Source of the DNA: Alphaproteobacteria bacterium
GTDB lineage: Bacteria; Pseudomonadota; Alphaproteobacteria; Rhodobacterales; Rhodobacteraceae
DNA length: 9,038 bases
Assembly: GCA_013151535.1 (NCBI GenBank)
Contig: JAADIC010000282.1
Coordinates: forward strand, 1-9,038
Direction: 5' to 3'
Part shown: one piece after another, positions 5,674 to 9,038 of the stretch
Layout: every line of letters starts with the position of its first letter
Position numbering within the stretch: position 1 is the first letter of the stretch
Program-made: the position numbers and the translations under genes
Notes under the pieces: generated by a model
Seen by the model: only the letters and a program-made list of their open reading frames with translations
What the model was told of the DNA's origin: nothing
Database searches by the model: none

Positions 5674-6930
5674 CTAAATCCCGAAACTTCCGTAAGGTAG
5701 AAACCGCACCAAATCCCCCGGTTTCACCTCTTGCGCCTCATCGCCAAGTTCAACGAGACCATCCGCCCAACTCATCCCCGAAATCAGGCCCGAGCCTTCC
5801 GAGCGGAATGCCTCAACCCGGCCATCCGGCATAATTCGCGCCCGCAAATATTCCCGCCGACCGGCTTTCTTGGCCTTGGCAAATGCGGCAGGCACCATGA
5901 AGCCCTGCGGTTTTGCCCAATCGGCCCCGCCCAGTTGACCAAGGGCGGGTCGCGCAAAGATCAACGCGCAGATAAACGCCGCCACCGGATTGCCCGGCAA
6001 GCCGAAAATCGGCACGCCCTGCCACAGGCCCAACGCCAAAGGTCGCCCGGGTTTCAGGGCGATCCGCCAAGATTGTATCTGCCCTTCCGCCGCCAGAATG
6101 GCCGACATGTGATCCTCTTCCCCGGCCGAGGCCCCACCCGATGTCAGGATCGCATCCACCGAAGCGGCGGCGTGGTTCAGGCAATCGCGCAGATCATCAC
6201 GATCATCCGCCGCATGGCCCAGATCGACCGCTTCAAAACCCCAACGGGCCAGCAACGCCAACAGCATCGGGCGGTTGGCGTCATAGATCTGGTCAGCCCG
6301 CGCGGGCACCCCCGCTTGTCGCAACTCGTCCCCCGTGGACAACACCCCGACCTTAAGGTGTTGATATACCTCAACTTCCCCCAGACCAGTCGCCGCCAGC
6401 AGGGCCTGATCTGGTGGTGAAAACCTGTGGCCTGCCTTAAACAGAACCGCGCCCGCTTTCACATCCTCGCCCGCATCGCGTGCATTGGCGCGCCGCTTCA
6501 GCCCTGCCTGAAAAGTGATCGCACCATCGCCAACACGCACATCTTCCTGCATCACCACGCTGTCGACCCCGTCCGGAAGCTGCGCACCGGTCAGGATACG
6601 AATGGCTGAGCCCGGCGGCACGGCCCCGTCAAAAGGCGCACCCGCTGCCGAGCGACCCGCGATGAGCGGCAAGGTCTGTTGCCCGTCACCTATCGCGTCA
6701 AACGCAAACCCATAGCCATCCACCGCCGAATTCGCCGTCGGCGGGTTGCCTCGCTTGGCCAAAACCTGCCGCGCCGCAACCCGCGCCGCGACATCGCCAA
6801 CCGGCAAGGTTTCCGTGCCGACAACACAGTTCAAACGCGCCTTCAACAACTCAAGCGCTTCATCCACCGGCGTCCAGTTCACGCCAGGCGGCAGAGCAAA
6901 ACAATCGTCTTTCAATGTCGGAGGTTTCAT
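5674..6930 (-). CDS. moeA: Molybdopterin molybdotransferase MoeA
   Basis: A 418-residue cytoplasmic enzyme that hydrolyses adenylyl-molybdopterin and inserts molybdate to form molybdenum cofactor. Visible family elements in order: NSAVDGYGF (67-75, with the conserved Asp71), TGAQLPDGVDSVVMQED (114-130), LSTGDEL (197-203), YDANRPML (216-223), TSGGASAGEEDH (263-274, the conserved S-G-G and acidic pair of the MoeA/MogA active-site domain), KPGRPL (293-298) and GLPGNPVAA (310-318). The C-terminal beta domain includes SGLISGMSWADGLVEL (380-395). It is the last gene of the operon; its ATG overlaps the mobB stop in ATGA (6930-6927), with only a weak ribosome-binding site, so it probably depends on translational coupling. 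Length and motifs indicate an intact enzyme. Confidence 0.96.
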   Translation of the reverse strand: MKPPTLKDDCFALPPGVNWTPVDEALELLKARLNCVVGTETLPVGDVAARVAARQVLAKRGNPPTANSAVDGYGFAFDAIGDGQQTLPLIAGRSAAGAPFDGAVPPGSAIRILTGAQLPDGVDSVVMQEDVRVGDGAITFQAGLKRRANARDAGEDVKAGAVLFKAGHRFSPPDQALLAATGLGEVEVYQHLKVGVLSTGDELRQAGVPARADQIYDANRPMLLALLARWGFEAVDLGHAADDRDDLRDCLNHAAASVDAILTSGGASAGEEDHMSAILAAEGQIQSWRIALKPGRPLALGLWQGVPIFGLPGNPVAAFICALIFARPALGQLGGADWAKPQGFMVPAAFAKAKKAGRREYLRARIMPDGRVEAFRSEGSGLISGMSWADGLVELGDEAQEVKPGDLVRFLPYGSFGI

Positions 6931-7424
6931 GGCGTCAGTCCGGTGAAATCCAGAATGAAATCGGCAATCGCCACCGTGTCATCAAGCTCCAGCACCGGCT
7001 GGCCAATCTCGTCAAGACTGACATCACTGGCAACAGCCACGATGGTTGGATCATCTTTAGCGATCAAAGGCTGGCCCGCCACGTTGCGATGGGCCTCGAT
7101 CTTGGCGTGTTCATCACGTTTGTAGCCCTCGATCAGCACTAGATCGACCGGTGCCAGATGGGCCAGCAATTCGGCCAGCGAAGGTTCCTGCGCGCGCACC
7201 TCGTGCATAAGCGCCCAGCGTTTGCGCGACGACAGCAAAACCTCGTTGGCACCGGCCTCGCGGTGGCGAAAACTGTCTTTGCCCTGATGGTCCACGTCAA
7301 AAGAATGATGCGCGTGTTTGACGGTTGAAACGCTGATGCCGCGCCCGGTGATCTCGGCCACGAGGCGCTCCATCAGGCCGGTCTTGCCATTGTTTTTCCA
7401 GCCGACGATGCCAAATATTTTCAC
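6927..7424 (-). CDS. mobB: Molybdopterin-guanine dinucleotide biosynthesis adaptor protein MobB
   Basis: A 165-residue GTP-binding protein of the P-loop family, thought to assist MobA in making the molybdopterin guanine dinucleotide cofactor by supplying or binding GTP. The Walker A loop is GWKNNGKT at 8-15. Further family landmarks are TVKHAHHSFDVDHQGKDSFR (34-53), REAGANEV (55-62) and the IEGYKRD segment at 98-104. The start is GTG at 7424, supported by a strong GGAGGG six bases upstream (7436-7431) that lies inside the end of mobA; the GTG overlaps the mobA stop as GTGA. Its own stop overlaps the moeA start. MobB is dispensable in E. coli, so its retention here is consistent with, but does not prove, heavy demand for the cofactor. 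Confidence 0.95.
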   Translation of the reverse strand: MKIFGIVGWKNNGKTGLMERLVAEITGRGISVSTVKHAHHSFDVDHQGKDSFRHREAGANEVLLSSRKRWALMHEVRAQEPSLAELLAHLAPVDLVLIEGYKRDEHAKIEAHRNVAGQPLIAKDDPTIVAVASDVSLDEIGQPVLELDDTVAIADFILDFTGLTP

Positions 7425-8029
7425 GCCTTTCCCTCCTTCAATATCCGCTCCGCTGCCAGCATATCCTCTGGTGTATTGACGTTAAAGAACGGATCAAACG
7501 GCGCTGCGGAAAACGCGGCCATGGTGGCGTTATGGCGATCGGTCCAGTCAACAACCTTGCGGGTTCCATCTGCCAAGGCCGCTCGCAAATCCTCGCGCAG
7601 ATCAACCGGCCACAGCCCGAAAGTCGGCTGACGCAGCAGGCCGCGTTTGGGGTGAGGCGTAGCGGCAAGGGCAATCGGGCCACCCGCCGCTTGCAGTTTT
7701 TCAACCAGATCGTGCGGGAAGAACGGTGTGTCCGCCGCCGCCGTCACGATATGATCCGCCCCCTGCTCCGCCGCCCAGTCCAGCCCCGCCAAGACGCCTG
7801 CCAGCGGCCCGGCAAAACCGCTAATTGAGTCCGAGATCACAGGCAAACCAAACGCCTCGAATCGTGTGGGATCGCCATTGGCGTTCAACGCCAGCCCGGC
7901 CACTTGCGGGGCCAGCCGCGCGACCACCCGCGCCAGCAATGTCCGCCCGCCCAGCATCAGCAGCGCCTTGTCGCCACCGCCCATGCGCCGCGCCTGCCCA
8001 CCGGCAAGGATGACACCCAGCGGTTTCAC
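7421..8029 (-). CDS. mobA: Molybdenum cofactor guanylyltransferase MobA
   Basis: A 202-residue cytoplasmic nucleotidyltransferase that joins GMP from GTP to molybdenum cofactor, giving the MGD form used by DMSO-reductase-family enzymes such as formate dehydrogenase. It has the N-terminal nucleotide-binding loop LAGGQARRMGGGDKAL (8-23), AADTPFFP (98-105) with the metal-binding Asp, and FFNVNTPEDM (181-190). The start chosen is GTG at 8029-8027: it overlaps the fdhD stop as GTGA, has AAAGGGG 7 bases upstream, and puts LGVILAGG directly at the N-terminus as in the family. An in-frame ATG at 8095 would add 22 basic residues encoded inside fdhD and is unlikely. The stop overlaps the mobB start. 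Confidence 0.95.
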   Translation of the reverse strand: MKPLGVILAGGQARRMGGGDKALLMLGGRTLLARVVARLAPQVAGLALNANGDPTRFEAFGLPVISDSISGFAGPLAGVLAGLDWAAEQGADHIVTAAADTPFFPHDLVEKLQAAGGPIALAATPHPKRGLLRQPTFGLWPVDLREDLRAALADGTRKVVDWTDRHNATMAAFSAAPFDPFFNVNTPEDMLAAERILKEGKA

Positions 8030-8910
8030 GCCCGTGCCCCTTTGCGCCGTGATTTGCCACTTTCCTCGGCCACCTGATCGGGATCGGCATCCCAAACCAG
8101 ACGCCCCTCACCACTCAAACAGACAAACCGTTTGCCGCGCATACGCCCGATCAATGTCAGGCCAACTTGGCGTGCAATCTCCACACCCCAAGCCGTAAAG
8201 CCCGAGCGCGAGGCCAGCACCGGAATGCCCATCATCGCGGTCTTAATCACCATTTCCGAGGTCAACCGCCCGGTCGTATAAAGGATCTTGTCGTCAGCCT
8301 GCGCACCTTCCAGCAACATCCAGCCCGCAACTTTGTCGACCGCATTATGCCGCCCCACATCTTCCATATAAACCAGCGGCTGATCGCGGTGGCACAGAAC
8401 CGTTCCGTGGATCGCACCGGCAGTCAGATAGAGGCTCGGCATTGTGTTGATCCGATGCGCCAGCGCGTAAAGCCACGAGGTCCGGACCTCGCCCTTGGGC
8501 AGGGTCAGCCCCTCCAGCCCCTCCATCATATCGCCAAACACGGTGCCAACCGCGCAACCACTGGTGCGAGTCTTTTTCTTCAGCTTATCCTCGAAATTCG
8601 TTTTCACCGCCGTGCGGATGACGATGGTTTCAAGCTCCTCGTCATAATCAATGCCGGTGATTTCGTCACCCACCGACAGCATGCCCTGATTGCGCAGAAA
8701 GCCCAGCGCCAGATAATCGGGATAATCGCCAATGGTCATGGCGGTGACGATCTCCTGTGAATTCAGGAAAATGGTCAACGGGCGCTCTTCAACCACCGAC
8801 AGATCAACCGCCGCGCCCGTGTGATCTATACCACTGACCGCGCGGGTCAGGTGTTCGTTATCGGGATCAGGCGCGATCACAAGATTTGATAGGTCAGTAT
8901 GATTTACCAA
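8026..8910 (-). CDS. fdhD: Formate dehydrogenase accessory sulfurtransferase FdhD
   Basis: A 294-residue cytoplasmic protein. FdhD passes sulfur from a cysteine desulfurase to the bis-MGD cofactor, which formate dehydrogenase needs for activity. Recognisable segments are LGFLRNQGM (69-77), TAGAIHGTVLC (163-173), EDVGRHNAVDKV (183-194), GRLTSEMVIK (214-223) and SRSGFTAWGVEIARQVGLTL (234-253). At the position where the family usually has a CxxC sulfur-carrier pair, this protein reads SGC-AVGT: Cys119 is kept but residue 122 is Gly. The start is TTG at 8910, decided by GGAGG exactly 8 bases upstream. It heads the fdhD-mobA-mobB-moeA operon and overlaps mobA as GTGA. The C-terminal tail is basic (KSRRKGARA). 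No formate dehydrogenase structural gene is in the window. Confidence 0.95.
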   Translation of the reverse strand: MVNHTDLSNLVIAPDPDNEHLTRAVSGIDHTGAAVDLSVVEERPLTIFLNSQEIVTAMTIGDYPDYLALGFLRNQGMLSVGDEITGIDYDEELETIVIRTAVKTNFEDKLKKKTRTSGCAVGTVFGDMMEGLEGLTLPKGEVRTSWLYALAHRINTMPSLYLTAGAIHGTVLCHRDQPLVYMEDVGRHNAVDKVAGWMLLEGAQADDKILYTTGRLTSEMVIKTAMMGIPVLASRSGFTAWGVEIARQVGLTLIGRMRGKRFVCLSGEGRLVWDADPDQVAEESGKSRRKGARA

Positions 8911-8911
8911 A

Positions 8912-8940
8912 TTGACAGCCTCCGAGATTCTACCTAACCC
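8912..8940 (+). promoter_or_regulatory. Candidate promoter of the azlC-like gene
   Basis: A perfect TTGACA at 8912-8917 is followed after 17 bases by TAACCC (8935-8940), a weak -10. A start site near 8947 would leave a leader of about 20 bases before ATG 8968. The -35 begins two bases from the fdhD start codon and the spacer covers the fdhD ribosome-binding site, so the two transcription units share this 57-base gap very tightly. Confidence 0.4.
8919..8923 (-). promoter_or_regulatory. fdhD ribosome-binding site that fixes a TTG start
   Basis: GGAGG on the minus strand (8923-8919) lies 8 bases before TTG 8910. No in-frame ATG with a comparable signal is nearby, so the rare TTG start is well supported. 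A -10-like TAGAAT at 8932-8927 is too close to serve this start comfortably; the real fdhD promoter was not identified. Confidence 0.75.
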
Positions 8941-8967
8941 TTGGCCTGATTAACCTAGAGCTTACCC

Positions 8968-9038
8968 ATGACCAGCACCAACCCAAAATCCGCCTTTCTG
9001 TCCGGTTTTCGCGACGGCAGCCCGTTTATTCTGGTGGT
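8968..9038 (+). CDS. AzlC-family branched-chain amino acid exporter subunit, N-terminal fragment (runs off right edge)
   Basis: Only 23 codons are visible, starting MTSTNPKSAFLSGFRDGSPF and continuing ILVV. The combination F-x-x-G-F-R-D-G-x-P-F followed by a hydrophobic run is typical of the start of AzlC/YgaZ proteins, the large membrane subunit of a branched-chain amino acid efflux pair with AzlD/YgaH. Family assignment therefore rests on a short motif. The ATG at 8968 has no strong ribosome-binding site. It is transcribed away from fdhD and is probably functionally unrelated to the cofactor operon. Confidence 0.65.
   Translation, partial: MTSTNPKSAFLSGFRDGSPFILV

Noticed and set aside
8030..8095. 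Longer mobA starting at ATG 8095
   Set aside because: It would add 22 basic residues read from inside fdhD; the GTG at 8029 has a good ribosome-binding site, the GTGA overlap, and the family's normal N-terminus.

Overview
The window looks like chromosomal DNA of an alphaproteobacterium, most likely a marine Rhodobacterales (Roseobacter-group) member. This rests on protein style and gene content, moderately GC-rich coding sequence, and candidate promoters of the form TTGNNN-N17-TANNNN. No taxonomic search was possible. All complete genes look intact, and there is no tRNA, rRNA, CRISPR array or transposase. No stretch longer than 300 bases lacks a gene; the longest (5462-5673) holds the oddest sequence in the window.

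Layout. Positions 1-3749 are on the minus strand: the start of a secreted TPR-type protein (cut by the left edge), electron transfer flavoprotein-ubiquinone oxidoreductase (372-2027), a PAP2-superfamily integral membrane enzyme (2141-3100) and an AhpD-like/carboxymuconolactone decarboxylase family protein (3165-3749). A 188-base divergent region follows. On the plus strand come greA (3938-4408) and, 18 bases later, an unrecognised two-helix membrane protein with a charged, probably coiled-coil segment (4427-5461). Seven bases after its stop lies a perfect tandem array of ten 8-bp units GCTAGCGG, then about 110 bases of AT-richer DNA.

From 8910 back to 5674 on the minus strand is a compact molybdenum-cofactor operon, fdhD-mobA-mobB-moeA, with every junction a 4-base GTGA or ATGA overlap. 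MoeA inserts molybdate into molybdopterin, MobA (helped by MobB) attaches GMP to give the bis-MGD cofactor, and FdhD delivers sulfur to that cofactor for formate dehydrogenase. The cassette therefore predicts a Mo-bisMGD formate dehydrogenase elsewhere in the genome; its structural genes are not here. At the right edge a divergent gene begins with an AzlC-like (branched-chain amino acid exporter) N-terminus.

The protein-coding content is mostly recognisable housekeeping metabolism. The least explained items are the GCTAGCGG array, with its dense CTAG palindromes, G-quadruplex-compatible G-tract spacing and six-frame stop codons; the unknown membrane protein beside it; and an FdhD with only one cysteine where the family usually has CxxC. 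I do not see convincing evidence for a new multi-gene system.
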